Origin: Parasphingopyxis marina
GTDB taxonomy: Bacteria > Pseudomonadota > Alphaproteobacteria > Sphingomonadales > Sphingomonadaceae
Direction: 5' to 3'
Length of the DNA stretch: 64,000 bases
Assembly (NCBI RefSeq): GCF_014237875.1
Contig: NZ_JACJVJ010000001.1
Location: 1,042,501-1,106,500 of the forward strand
Both the position numbers and the translations under genes were made by a program. The notes under the pieces are model-generated. The model was not told the origin of the DNA. It was given only the letters and a program-made list of their open reading frames with translations, and did not search any database. Shown one piece after another: positions 51,585-59,774 of the stretch. Positions within the stretch are counted from its first letter, which is position 1. Each line of letters opens with the position of its first letter.

Positions 51585-51689
51585 CTTCATTCTCCCTTGA
51601 TGGTGAAACACAGTGCGAACCGATCAGGGGCCGCCCGGAACGTTTCCGGGGCAGGCCGTAATTTTCGTGTGCCGTCTTTTGCGAGCCGC

Positions 51690-51899
51690 TTATTCGGCTT
51701 TGACGTTGTTGGTGCCGTGGCCCGAACTCAAAATATTCGATCCCGTCGTGTGGCCCGAACTCAGGAAACCGTCCGCCGTGCGAACCGAGCCATCGCCGGA
51801 TTTCGTGGCTGCCGGCTTCTGGATTTCCATGTTCCCGCCGCCCTGCACGTCATCGAGTTCGGCATCCTTCAGTTCTTCGGTCTTTTTCTTGTCCGTCAT
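51690..51899 (-). CDS. Double-glycine precursor peptide P8
   Basis: A 69-residue precursor with type B leader KKTEELKDAELDDVQGG. The core GNMEIQKPAATKSGDGSVR is followed by TADGFLSSGHTTGSNILSSGHG, in which LSSGH occurs twice and which is shared with P3 (ADEFLSSGHTTGSNI). The shared segment points to duplication or exchange between precursor genes. AGGAGA precedes the ATG. No Cys. Confidence 0.83.
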   Translation of the reverse strand: MTDKKKTEELKDAELDDVQGGGNMEIQKPAATKSGDGSVRTADGFLSSGHTTGSNILSSGHGTNNVKAE

Positions 51900-51947
51900 T
51901 GTCTTTCTCCTGCCTATGGTTGGCGTGGCGCGGATTTCGCTTGCCGT

Positions 51948-52142
51948 TTAATATTTCACTTCTTCGGTAGGCCGATCGTCCGCATCGCCCGAAGTGCTCC
52001 AGCCCTTTCTGCCCGCCGGGCCGAAATCGCCGTCGACGACGAGAGTTTTTGTGGTCTGGATGTCGCCTGTGGTTTTGAGGCCGCCTTGGACGTCCTCCAG
52101 TTCGGCGTCGTTGAGTTCTTCGGCTTTGGTCTTGTCAGTCAT
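51948..52142 (-). CDS. Double-glycine precursor peptide P9 (peptidoglycan-binding-like motif)
   Basis: A 64-residue precursor with type B leader TKAEELNDAELEDVQGG. The core contains KTLVVDGDFGPAGRKGW, resembling the V-D-G-x-F-G-P-x-T-x-x-A motif of PG_binding_1 domains, but no full domain. The tracked ORF starts 44 residues too early; the ATG at 52142 has AGGAGA upstream. No Cys. Confidence 0.83.
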   Translation of the reverse strand: MTDKTKAEELNDAELEDVQGGLKTTGDIQTTKTLVVDGDFGPAGRKGWSTSGDADDRPTEEVKY

Positions 52143-52209
52143 GGTCAGTCTCCTGTTGGTGTTCAGTGTGCTTCGTCTCTTGTGTCCGGTTTTCGTGCTT
52201 TCGCCCGGC

Positions 52210-52443
52210 CTAAATGCCGCTGCCGCCGCCCGATGCGGCGGTCTTGCCGGCGGTTTTCGGCCCGACAATTCCATCGACGTCGAGATTCTTCTCGGTTTCG
52301 CCGATGAAACGGGCGCTGCCGCTCGTATGCTTGATTTTTTCGAAGTTGAGCGAGAAGCTCTCGACCGGCACGGAGTCTCCGCCGCCCTGGACGTCGTCCA
52401 GTTCGGTTTCGCTAAGCTGTTCCGTTTTGTGTTCTTTTCCCAT
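52210..52443 (-). CDS. Double-glycine precursor peptide P10 (peptidoglycan-binding-like motif)
   Basis: A 77-residue precursor, leader HKTEQLSETELDDVQGG (type B). The core GDSVPVESFSLNFEKIKHTS is followed by NLDVDGIVGPKTAGKTA, again like a PG_binding_1 fragment (V-D-G-I-x-G-P-K-T), ending Gly/Ser-rich. It is the first precursor after the NodT gene; AAAGGAGA precedes the ATG, and a CRP-like site lies 60 bases upstream. No Cys. Confidence 0.83.
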   Translation of the reverse strand: MGKEHKTEQLSETELDDVQGGGDSVPVESFSLNFEKIKHTSGSARFIGETEKNLDVDGIVGPKTAGKTAASGGGSGI

Positions 52444-52502
52444 CGTCGATCTCCTTTGCGGTGATTTCGACGACCCGATTAGCTCAGCCTAGCATAACCG
52501 CC

Positions 52503-52518
52503 TGTGATTGGCATCACT
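52503..52518. promoter_or_regulatory. CRP-like site TGTGATTGGCATCACT before P10
   Basis: Matches TGTGA-N6-TCACA except for the final base. It overlaps the NodT-gene stop and is 60 bases before the P10 start. TTATGCT just downstream on the minus strand could be a -10 element. It probably controls the whole precursor-exporter transcript. Confidence 0.6.
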
Positions 52519-54025
52519 GGTCCGCATTTTCCCGATTTCGCGCGGCCAGCGTGATTGCGGGATCTTCCTCCAGCCCGCCGCCGATGGCGAGATGCAGGTC
52601 GATCCGGTTGAACAGCCTCGCCCGGCGGGCGGAAAGAAAGGCGCTGCGGGCGTTGAGCGCGCGCTGCTGGCTTTCGAGCACATTGAAGAAGGATTCGATG
52701 CCCGCACGGTAGCGCAGGGTCGAGATTTCGGTTGCCTGTTCGGCGGCCTGGGCGGCCTGGCCGAAAGCGGTTTCCTGATTGGCGATGATTCCGTCGACGG
52801 CGAGCGCGGTTTCGACCTCGAACAGCGCCTGTAGCGCGGTCTCGGCATAGGCCTCTATCGCCTCGTTGCGCTCGCCCTCCCGGAATTCGAGCTGCGCGCG
52901 CAGCCGCCCGCCCTGGAAAATCGGCTGGAGCAGCCGCCCGGCGATCGACCAGACAAGGGTCAGCGGATCGAACAGGCCGGCGAAGGACGCCGCGGACGTG
53001 CCGGCCGATCCGGTAAGCGTGAGCGACGGCAGGAAAGAGGCTTCGGCGGCGTCGATACGAAAGCCCGCCGCCTCGATCCGGTGCCGCGCCGAACGGACAT
53101 CGGGCCGCCGGTCCAGAAGTCCGGCCGGAACGCCGGCGGGCGGCGGCGGCGGCACGTCGGGAAGCGAGGCCGCGAGCGTGTCGATGCCGTCTGGATAATC
53201 GCCGACGAGGATTTCGAGCCGCCGGATCAGGCGCTGGTAATCCTCGCGCCGCTGTTCCAGCCCCGCGCGCGCCGTCTGCTGGTCGGTGATCGCGAGCGCG
53301 GCAAGGCTCTGCGGCGTAACGCCGGCTTCGACACGCAGGTTCAATTGGCGGATCAGCTCGTCATAGGTGGCGAGTACCCGCGTCGAGAGTTCGACCTGCG
53401 CCTGGGCTTCGACGACGGCGAGATAGGTGCGCGCGGTTTCGGCGGCGATCAGCTGGCGCGTTGCCTGAAGGTCGGCGGCGCTTGCCCGGTATTCGGCGCG
53501 CGCGGCGGCGCTTTCGGACGAGATGCGCCCCCAGATATCGGCCTCCCAAGCGACATCGATACCAAGATCGAAACGGGCGGGGAGGGACGGCGCGCCCTCG
53601 ATGCCACGTTCCTCGGCGCCGAATGTCGCGCCGGCCTGCGGGTACAGGTCCGATTCCTCGATCCGGGCCGCGGCGCGCGCCTGTCGCAGCCGCTCGATCG
53701 CCTGGCCTATCGAAGGGTTTCCCGAAAGCGCGCGCTCGACGAAGCTTTCGAGCAGCGGATCGCCGAAGCTTTCCCACCAGCGCCCGTCAATCTCCACCGG
53801 TGCCGCGGAATCGGCGGAGGTGAATTCGGCCGGCACGGCATCCATGATCGCGGGCCGGCTCTCGGCGGTGCGCGGCGCGCAGGCCGCTACCGGTATCAGC
53901 AGCGCCACCGCGCCGCACAGCGCCGCGCGGCGTCGACCTGCCGGAAGAAGCCCGATCGGCACGGTCAGCGCCGGGGGGATGCGAAAGCGTTCATCGCCGC
54001 GCACGATATTGGGTTCCCGGGGCAA
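52514..54025 (-). CDS. NodT/TolC-type outer membrane channel lipoprotein
   Basis: A 503-residue outer membrane factor. A lipoprotein signal ends LLIPVAAC (lipobox). WWESFGDPLLESFVERAL and two long repeats of helical hairpins follow, e.g. IEESDLYPQAGATFG and IDAAEASFLPSLTLTG, the duplicated OEP motif. It provides the exit channel for the HlyD/ABC exporter. The start is uncertain: the tracked TTG at 54025 or the GTG at 53962, with no good ribosome site for either. The sulfatase gene ends 23 bases upstream. Confidence 0.88.
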   Translation of the reverse strand: MPREPNIVRGDERFRIPPALTVPIGLLPAGRRRAALCGAVALLIPVAACAPRTAESRPAIMDAVPAEFTSADSAAPVEIDGRWWESFGDPLLESFVERALSGNPSIGQAIERLRQARAAARIEESDLYPQAGATFGAEERGIEGAPSLPARFDLGIDVAWEADIWGRISSESAAARAEYRASAADLQATRQLIAAETARTYLAVVEAQAQVELSTRVLATYDELIRQLNLRVEAGVTPQSLAALAITDQQTARAGLEQRREDYQRLIRRLEILVGDYPDGIDTLAASLPDVPPPPPAGVPAGLLDRRPDVRSARHRIEAAGFRIDAAEASFLPSLTLTGSAGTSAASFAGLFDPLTLVWSIAGRLLQPIFQGGRLRAQLEFREGERNEAIEAYAETALQALFEVETALAVDGIIANQETAFGQAAQAAEQATEISTLRYRAGIESFFNVLESQQRALNARSAFLSARRARLFNRIDLHLAIGGGLEEDPAITLAARNRENADQ

Positions 54026-54048
54026 CTCAAGCCCCGACGAAAGCGCGG

Positions 54049-55461
54049 CTAGTTATCGATGCCGAAATGATCGGCCAGCATCGAGCCGGTAAATCCGTAG
54101 GACGGCGCATCGGGATCGTTGGGCAGCATCGTCGCGTTCCACGCCTGCCATGCCTCGACCAACTCGGCATAGGTGTCGGGATAGCGGTCCTTCAAATTCG
54201 CGCGTTCCAGCGGATCGGCGACGACATCGAATAGGAATGTGTTGCCGGCGATCTTCAGATATTTCCACCGGCCGATGCGCGCGGCTTCCTGGCCATGATT
54301 CTTGAAACGCCAGAAAAGCGGGCGTTCGGCCATGGCGTTTCCGGCGATGGCGCTGCGAATATCGACGCCGTCGCTGGGGTGGCCGGCGTCCTGCGCGCCC
54401 CCCGCCGCCGCGACGAAGGTCGGCAGCCAGTCCATCGACATGATCTGCTGCTCGCTCTCCGTGCCCGGCATCGAGACGCCCGGCCAGCGGACGATGGCGG
54501 GAATGCGCAGCCCGCCCTCCAGCAGCTCGGTCTTGCGGCCGGTAAAGGGCCAGACGTCGGAAAAGCGCTCGCCGCCATTGTCGCTGGTAAAGACGACAAC
54601 CGTGTCCTGATCCATGCCGAGCTCGGAAAGCTTGGCGAGGACGCGGCCGACCTGGGTGTCGAGCGAGAGCACCATCTCGGCATAGGTTGCCATGTCGCCG
54701 CCGTCATAATGGATATGGGCGACGGGATCGGGCAGCGTGGCGAGCCGTTCGGATTCGGCCTGGTCGCCGGGACCTTCCCAAGGCCAATGCGGTGCCGTGA
54801 AATGCAGGCTCATCAGGAAGGGCCGCCGGTCGCGCTGCCGCGCCTCGAGCGTTTCGATCGCGCGCTCGGCGAGCATCTCGGTCATATAACCGGTCTCGTG
54901 AATCTCGGTCTCGCCATCCCAGAGATCGTGCGTATTGGCGAAATCATGGCTGAAATAGTCGACCCCGCCGCCACGGAGCCCCCAGAATTCGTCATAGCCG
55001 CTCTTGAGGGGGCCGAAGTCGGGCAGATTGCCGAGATGCCATTTGCCGATCAGGCTCGTCGCATAGCCTTGGTCGCGCAGCAGCGACGCGATGGTCGGAT
55101 GGGAGGGCGGCAACCCGACATTGCGGTCGCCCAGCGGCTCTTCGAGGCCGATCGGCAGGCGATATTGGTAACGCCCGGTCGCCAGCGCGACGCGCGTCGC
55201 GGTGCAGACTGCGCTGTTGGCATAGGCATGGGTGAATTTGGTGCCCTGCGCCGCCAACCCGTCGAGAACGGGCGTTTCATAGTCGCGCCGGCCATAGCAG
55301 GAGAGGTCCGCATAGCCGAGATCGTCGGCCATTATGAACAGGAAATTGGGCCTGCGGCCCGGCAGATGCGCGAAGCTAGTCGCTGCCAGGGCCGCCGTGC
55401 CGAGCGCACCGGCAATCGCCGTGCGGCGGGTGATGCCTGGGGTTTTCGGTCGTTCTGTCAT
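54049..55461 (-). CDS. Tat-exported sulfatase (formylglycine type)
   Basis: A 470-residue arylsulfatase-family enzyme. A twin-arginine-like signal (TRRTAIAGALGTAALAATS) implies export. NFLFIMADDLGYADLSCYG supplies metal-binding Asp residues. The sulfatase signature is AVCTATRVALATGRYQYRL, whose Cys would become formylglycine (C-T-A-T-R). Later FTSDNGGE and SLIGKWHLG complete the site. It hydrolyses sulfate esters in the periplasm. The TonB receptor upstream on the same strand could import the substrate. A formylglycine-generating enzyme is not in the window. Confidence 0.9.
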   Translation of the reverse strand: MTERPKTPGITRRTAIAGALGTAALAATSFAHLPGRRPNFLFIMADDLGYADLSCYGRRDYETPVLDGLAAQGTKFTHAYANSAVCTATRVALATGRYQYRLPIGLEEPLGDRNVGLPPSHPTIASLLRDQGYATSLIGKWHLGNLPDFGPLKSGYDEFWGLRGGGVDYFSHDFANTHDLWDGETEIHETGYMTEMLAERAIETLEARQRDRRPFLMSLHFTAPHWPWEGPGDQAESERLATLPDPVAHIHYDGGDMATYAEMVLSLDTQVGRVLAKLSELGMDQDTVVVFTSDNGGERFSDVWPFTGRKTELLEGGLRIPAIVRWPGVSMPGTESEQQIMSMDWLPTFVAAAGGAQDAGHPSDGVDIRSAIAGNAMAERPLFWRFKNHGQEAARIGRWKYLKIAGNTFLFDVVADPLERANLKDRYPDTYAELVEAWQAWNATMLPNDPDAPSYGFTGSMLADHFGIDN

Positions 55462-55554
55462 GATCCTCGCAGTTCCTTGCCGGGGCAGGCGGACATGCCA
55501 GTGGGTGGATGCTATCAGCCGGCATGCCCGCCCCCCAATTCGCTCTTCTTGCGC

Positions 55555-58500
55555 CTACATCCGGACTCTGACGCCGAGTGTATAGCGGCGACCCAAGACG
55601 TCGAAGAGCGACGGATTATATTGCTGCGAGTAGCCGAGGAACACACTGTAATAGGGCGTGATCGGCGGATCTTCGTCGAACAAATTTGTCACCTGCCCGA
55701 AGATTTCGACCGATGTGCCGCTGTCGAACTGGTGCTCATAGCTTAGCCGCGCATCCGCATAGAAGGCGGAACTGACGCTGTTACGCTCGATATCGACACC
55801 TTCGACAAGGGCGTTCTCGATCGTGCCGCCGTCGATATAACGGCCCTGTACGAAGGCCGAGAAGCCGCCATTGTTATAGGTCAGGCTGCCGGTCGCCTTG
55901 AAGTCCGGCAGGGCGTAGGCGATGCCGTCCGACTGCTGGAGGCCGGTCTGGCCGGCGCGATCGATCGTCTGCGTGCCGGCGAGCGTTTCCGAATTCTCGT
56001 CGAGCCAGCTTGCATAGAGGCGCGCGCCGATCGCTTCGCCGCCGCCGCCGAACAGTGCGATGTCGCGCTGATAGGCGACTTCCAGATCGACGCCGCTGAC
56101 GACATTCTCATCGACATTGATGAAGACGTCGCCGACGAGCACCAGCCGGTCGGTAGCGATATCGCGGGTGATCAGTGAGCACAGGTCGGTCGCGCCTGCC
56201 TCGCACTGGTTGACCACCGCCTGCACGCCGAGCTGGCCGATCGCCCCGCCGATTTCGATCCGGTACCAGTCGAGCGAAATCGACAGGCCGTCGATAAACT
56301 CCGGCTGGAAGACCGCGCCGACGGTAAAGGTATCGGCCTCCTCCGGATTGACGTTGGGGTTGCCGCCCGAAAAGCGGGTGACGTTGATCGCGCCGTCGCC
56401 CGGATAGCGGGGATCGGTGATCGTCGCGACGCCGCCCGTTCGGTCGAACCGTTCGGAAAGATTGGCGGCGCGGACATCGCGCGAATAGGTGCCGCGCAAG
56501 CGGATGCCACCGCCCAGCTGCAGGTCGAGGCCGGCCTTATAGGCCCAGACCGTGCCCGATCCCGAATAATCGGCCCAACGCCCGGTTAGGTGAAGGTTCG
56601 CCTGCTCGATAAAGCCCGCATCGGCGATGAGGGGGACGAGCAATTCGCCGAACGCTTCCTTGACGTCGATCGAGCCGAGGATGTTCGAGACCTTGGAATA
56701 TTGGACGCCGACCGTGTTGGCGCAGTCCGCCGGGTTCACGCCGCGCAGCCCGGCGGCGATCGCCTCTGGATCGGTGTCGCAGAGCACCGGATGGCCGTTG
56801 ACGTGATCGGACGACTGGTTGGTCGAATCGCGTACGATCTGGCGGATCCGGTCTTCGCGATAGGAGGCGCCGAAAGCGGCGGAGATCGGGCCCGCCCCCC
56901 AGCCTTCCCAAAGCTCGCCGCTGAACGACAGGTCGACGACATGCTGGCGCAGCGTGGTGATGCTCACCTTGGCTTCCTGTGAGGTATAGCTATCGGTGAT
57001 GCCCGGCCCGAATCCGCCATTGGCGAAGAAGAGCGGCGTCGTGATCTGCTCGCCCGGATCGTTGCCGGTCACATAGTCGACCGCGCCGGGCGTGGCGTTG
57101 CCGCGGCCGAACAGGTTGAGCGGCTGGCAGCCGGGAAACTGGTCGTTGAACAGGCTCGTCCGGCAGACGATCGAGCCGGTGGCCGGATCGACCACGGCAT
57201 CGACCGCTGCGAACAGCCGGTCGACGCGCAGACCGACCTGATAGGCCCGGCGCTGGTTGTGGCCATATTGGTAATAGGCGTCGATCGTCCAGTCATCGAG
57301 GAACCCGCCGGTATCGAGATCCCACTGGAATCCGGCGGTGACCGAATTCATCACATTGCGATCGCGCAGGGTGATGTCGGCGCCGATATCCTCGGCGCTG
57401 CCCTGCCGCCGCAGGGTGAAGGACTCGAGCCCTTCGGTAATCATCGTCTGCCGGATGGCATCGGGCAGATAGGCATTATCCTGAAAAATCGTGACCGCGG
57501 TCGGCGTGCCCTGGATCGATCCGCGCGGCGTGTTGTAGCGGAAGGTTTCGTTGCTCCCCCGGATATATTGGGCGAACATCGTGAAGCCGTCGGCGACTTC
57601 ATAATCCGCATAGGCATAGATCGCGTCGCGCTCGATATCCGGATAGATGGTCTGGACTTCGGCGCCGATATCGTCGCCGCTGCCACCTGCGCTGCGTGCC
57701 GGCGGCACGCCGGGCCGGGCGGTCGTCGGGCTGCCCGTCATGAACGGCGCAAAGGTGCCGTCGGACCGGAATTGCAGCATGTCGATCGCCGAACCGGGCG
57801 CGAAGATCAGGCCGTCGAACGTCGCGGCATTGGAGATGACGTTGGGCCGGATCAAGAGCTGGCCGTTCGCATCGGGCACGGTGCCCCAGGCATTGTACCA
57901 GTCGCGGCCGTCATAATTGTGGACCCCCTCCTGCTCGAAGCGCTCGGCGGAGATCAGGAAATGGCCGCGGCTGCCGATATTGGTGCCGAAAGCGCCGGAA
58001 ATCTCGTAATATTCGGAATCGCCGCGCGAGGTGATGCCTGCCTGGGCGGTCAGCTCCAGCCCGTCGAAATCGGTGTCGAGGATGAAGTTGACCACGCCCG
58101 CCACGGCGTCCGTTCCATAGGCGGCGGACGCGCCGCCGGTGGTTGTCGCGATGCTGGCGATCAGCGCTTCGGGGATCACATTGGTATCGACGCCGCCAAA
58201 GGCGTTTGCCGAGATGATCCGCCGCCCGTTGAGCAGCGTCAGCGTCCGGTTGATGCCGAGGCCGCGCAGATTGAGGTTGCCATAGCCGCCGCGCTCGAAC
58301 CAGCTGGTGGCATCGTTGGGTGTCTGGTTGCCATAGAATTGCGGCAGCTGGCTGAGCCCTTCGACGAGCGTGGTTGGCGCCATCGAATCGAGCGCCTCGG
58401 CCTGGACGGCGGTTACCGGAACCGGCGTCTGCATACCGTCCTGCCGGATGCGCGAGCCGGTGACGATGATCGGGGAGCCGTTGCCGGTGTCGGCCTGGGC

Positions 58501-58629
58501 CATCTCCGTTTCCTGCGCCTGTGCGGCGGTGGCGCCGAGGCCGAGCGCGAGCGCGCTGGCTCCGCAGGCGAGAATCCGGCGCGGAGCGCGGCGCGTTCCG
58601 ATGGCGATACGATCTGTCTTGCGGTGCAT
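55555..58629 (-). CDS. TonB-dependent outer membrane receptor
   Basis: A 1024-residue receptor. The signal peptide ends AAQAQ. The plug domain has PIIVTGSRIRQDGMQTPVPV and GGASAAYGTDAVAGVVNFIL. The barrel ends YTLGVRVRM. GAGAGG precedes the ATG. It is divergent from a LysR gene and followed by the sulfatase, a common sphingomonad arrangement for uptake of sulfated or aromatic compounds. It is paralogous to the receptor at 9705. Confidence 0.93.
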   Translation of the reverse strand: MHRKTDRIAIGTRRAPRRILACGASALALGLGATAAQAQETEMAQADTGNGSPIIVTGSRIRQDGMQTPVPVTAVQAEALDSMAPTTLVEGLSQLPQFYGNQTPNDATSWFERGGYGNLNLRGLGINRTLTLLNGRRIISANAFGGVDTNVIPEALIASIATTTGGASAAYGTDAVAGVVNFILDTDFDGLELTAQAGITSRGDSEYYEISGAFGTNIGSRGHFLISAERFEQEGVHNYDGRDWYNAWGTVPDANGQLLIRPNVISNAATFDGLIFAPGSAIDMLQFRSDGTFAPFMTGSPTTARPGVPPARSAGGSGDDIGAEVQTIYPDIERDAIYAYADYEVADGFTMFAQYIRGSNETFRYNTPRGSIQGTPTAVTIFQDNAYLPDAIRQTMITEGLESFTLRRQGSAEDIGADITLRDRNVMNSVTAGFQWDLDTGGFLDDWTIDAYYQYGHNQRRAYQVGLRVDRLFAAVDAVVDPATGSIVCRTSLFNDQFPGCQPLNLFGRGNATPGAVDYVTGNDPGEQITTPLFFANGGFGPGITDSYTSQEAKVSITTLRQHVVDLSFSGELWEGWGAGPISAAFGASYREDRIRQIVRDSTNQSSDHVNGHPVLCDTDPEAIAAGLRGVNPADCANTVGVQYSKVSNILGSIDVKEAFGELLVPLIADAGFIEQANLHLTGRWADYSGSGTVWAYKAGLDLQLGGGIRLRGTYSRDVRAANLSERFDRTGGVATITDPRYPGDGAINVTRFSGGNPNVNPEEADTFTVGAVFQPEFIDGLSISLDWYRIEIGGAIGQLGVQAVVNQCEAGATDLCSLITRDIATDRLVLVGDVFINVDENVVSGVDLEVAYQRDIALFGGGGEAIGARLYASWLDENSETLAGTQTIDRAGQTGLQQSDGIAYALPDFKATGSLTYNNGGFSAFVQGRYIDGGTIENALVEGVDIERNSVSSAFYADARLSYEHQFDSGTSVEIFGQVTNLFDEDPPITPYYSVFLGYSQQYNPSLFDVLGRRYTLGVRVRM

Positions 58630-58734
58630 ATAACCCCTCTCCCTGTTGGCCCTGGACGGGCCTTTTGCGGCTCAAATCCGCTTGCGGAGACGGGAAAGCA
58701 ACGCATGCCCGAATGATGACAGCCGATAAGGTAC

Positions 58735-58747
58735 AGGTTATAACTAT
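58735..58747. promoter_or_regulatory. 13-mer AGGTTATAACTAT in LysR/TonB divergent region
   Basis: The reverse complement of the 13 bases at 33558-33570, upstream of the LigB-like operon. Here it lies 33 bases before the LysR start, where an autoregulatory LysR box would be expected. Confidence 0.5.
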
Positions 58748-58779
58748 TCCTTCGGAGGACGGCAGAGGGGCTCGGAATT

Positions 58780-59751
58780 ATGGGTTTTTCATACACTTTG
58801 AGGCAGTTGGAAGTTTTCGAGGTCATCAGGGAAAATCGCAGCTTTCGCGTGGCGGCCGAGCAGCTCGATATCTCTCAGGCCGCTGTCAGCAATCATCTGA
58901 AGACGCTCGAAGAGCAGCTCGGCATTTCGCTGTTCGTCCGCGAGCCCGGACGGCGCCCGAACCTCACCTTGCAGGGCATGGCCTTTGCGCGCGACCTCCA
59001 GCCTTTCCTGGCCGCGGCGGCGGTCCTGAACGGCCACAAGCGCAGCCCCGAGGACGCGGAGCCGGCCTATCGGTATAAAATCTATGTCGGGCTGAGCCTG
59101 CTCGAAAATTATGTCCGGCCCAAGCTCGACCGCTTCCTTCAGGCCAATCCCGAAATCGATCTCGAATTCCAGGCCGAAACGCCGGGCCCGGCGACCCTGC
59201 GCAAGATCCTGGAAAACCGGTTCGATTTTGCGCTGCTCCACATTATGCCGCAGCAGGAGATCGATGCGGCGACCCGGGTGCTGAGCTATTGCCGCGCAGG
59301 AATTTTCGCGCATCGGTCGATCCTGCCCAAAGCGCCGGGCCAGCTGACCATCGAGGATATAGGCAAGCTGCCCTTCGTGTTGCCGCGACCGGGAACCGAG
59401 CAGGAGAATTCGATGCTGGAGGCGCTGAGCAGGGTCGGCATCCAGCCGACGAAAATCGCCGGGCGCACGCAATATTATGACGTGCTTTCCTGCATGGTGG
59501 AGCAGGGCGTCGGGATCAGCGTGCTCTGCGAAGCCTTTATCAGCCCCGAAAAACGCGGAGAGGTGGAGAATATCTGGCCCTATGAGCCCTGGCGGATCGC
59601 GGTGCGGCGCTCGCCCGGACTCCGGGAAAAGACGGCCGATGCGGTCGAGACGTTCCTCGTCGACTGTATTTTCGAGGACGGCAACTATCCGGCGCTGGAG
59701 CCGGATGCCGAACCGGGCGTATCGCGGGCAGAGACGCTCGCCACCGGCTAG
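58780..59751 (+). CDS. LysR-family transcriptional regulator
   Basis: A 323-residue LysR protein. The N-terminal helix-turn-helix is RQLEVFEVIRENRSFRVAAE, then LDISQAAVSNHLKTLEEQLG. The C-terminal periplasmic-binding-like sensor spans residues 90-300. It is divergent from the TonB receptor and upstream of the convergent LigE gene, so it may control the receptor, the etherase genes, or both. The 13-mer shared with the LigB operon hints at wider control. Confidence 0.9.
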   Translation: MGFSYTLRQLEVFEVIRENRSFRVAAEQLDISQAAVSNHLKTLEEQLGISLFVREPGRRPNLTLQGMAFARDLQPFLAAAAVLNGHKRSPEDAEPAYRYKIYVGLSLLENYVRPKLDRFLQANPEIDLEFQAETPGPATLRKILENRFDFALLHIMPQQEIDAATRVLSYCRAGIFAHRSILPKAPGQLTIEDIGKLPFVLPRPGTEQENSMLEALSRVGIQPTKIAGRTQYYDVLSCMVEQGVGISVLCEAFISPEKRGEVENIWPYEPWRIAVRRSPGLREKTADAVETFLVDCIFEDGNYPALEPDAEPGVSRAETLATG

Positions 59752-59774
59752 CGGCGGGCGCTCTCCCAGTCTCC

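Noticed and set aside
50229-52443. CRISPR array or tandem repeat locus
   Set aside because: The repeated units are coding leaders of diverging sequence and variable spacing, not identical direct repeats with spacers.
40526-54025. Lanthipeptide, thiopeptide, proteusin or lasso peptide cluster
   Set aside because: No LanB/LanM/YcaO/radical SAM/asparagine-synthetase-like gene, no Cys in the precursors, and leaders are not nitrile-hydratase- or Nif11-like.
40526-54025. A full contractile injection system
   Set aside because: No sheath, baseplate, spike or ATPase genes are present; only short core fragments resemble such proteins.
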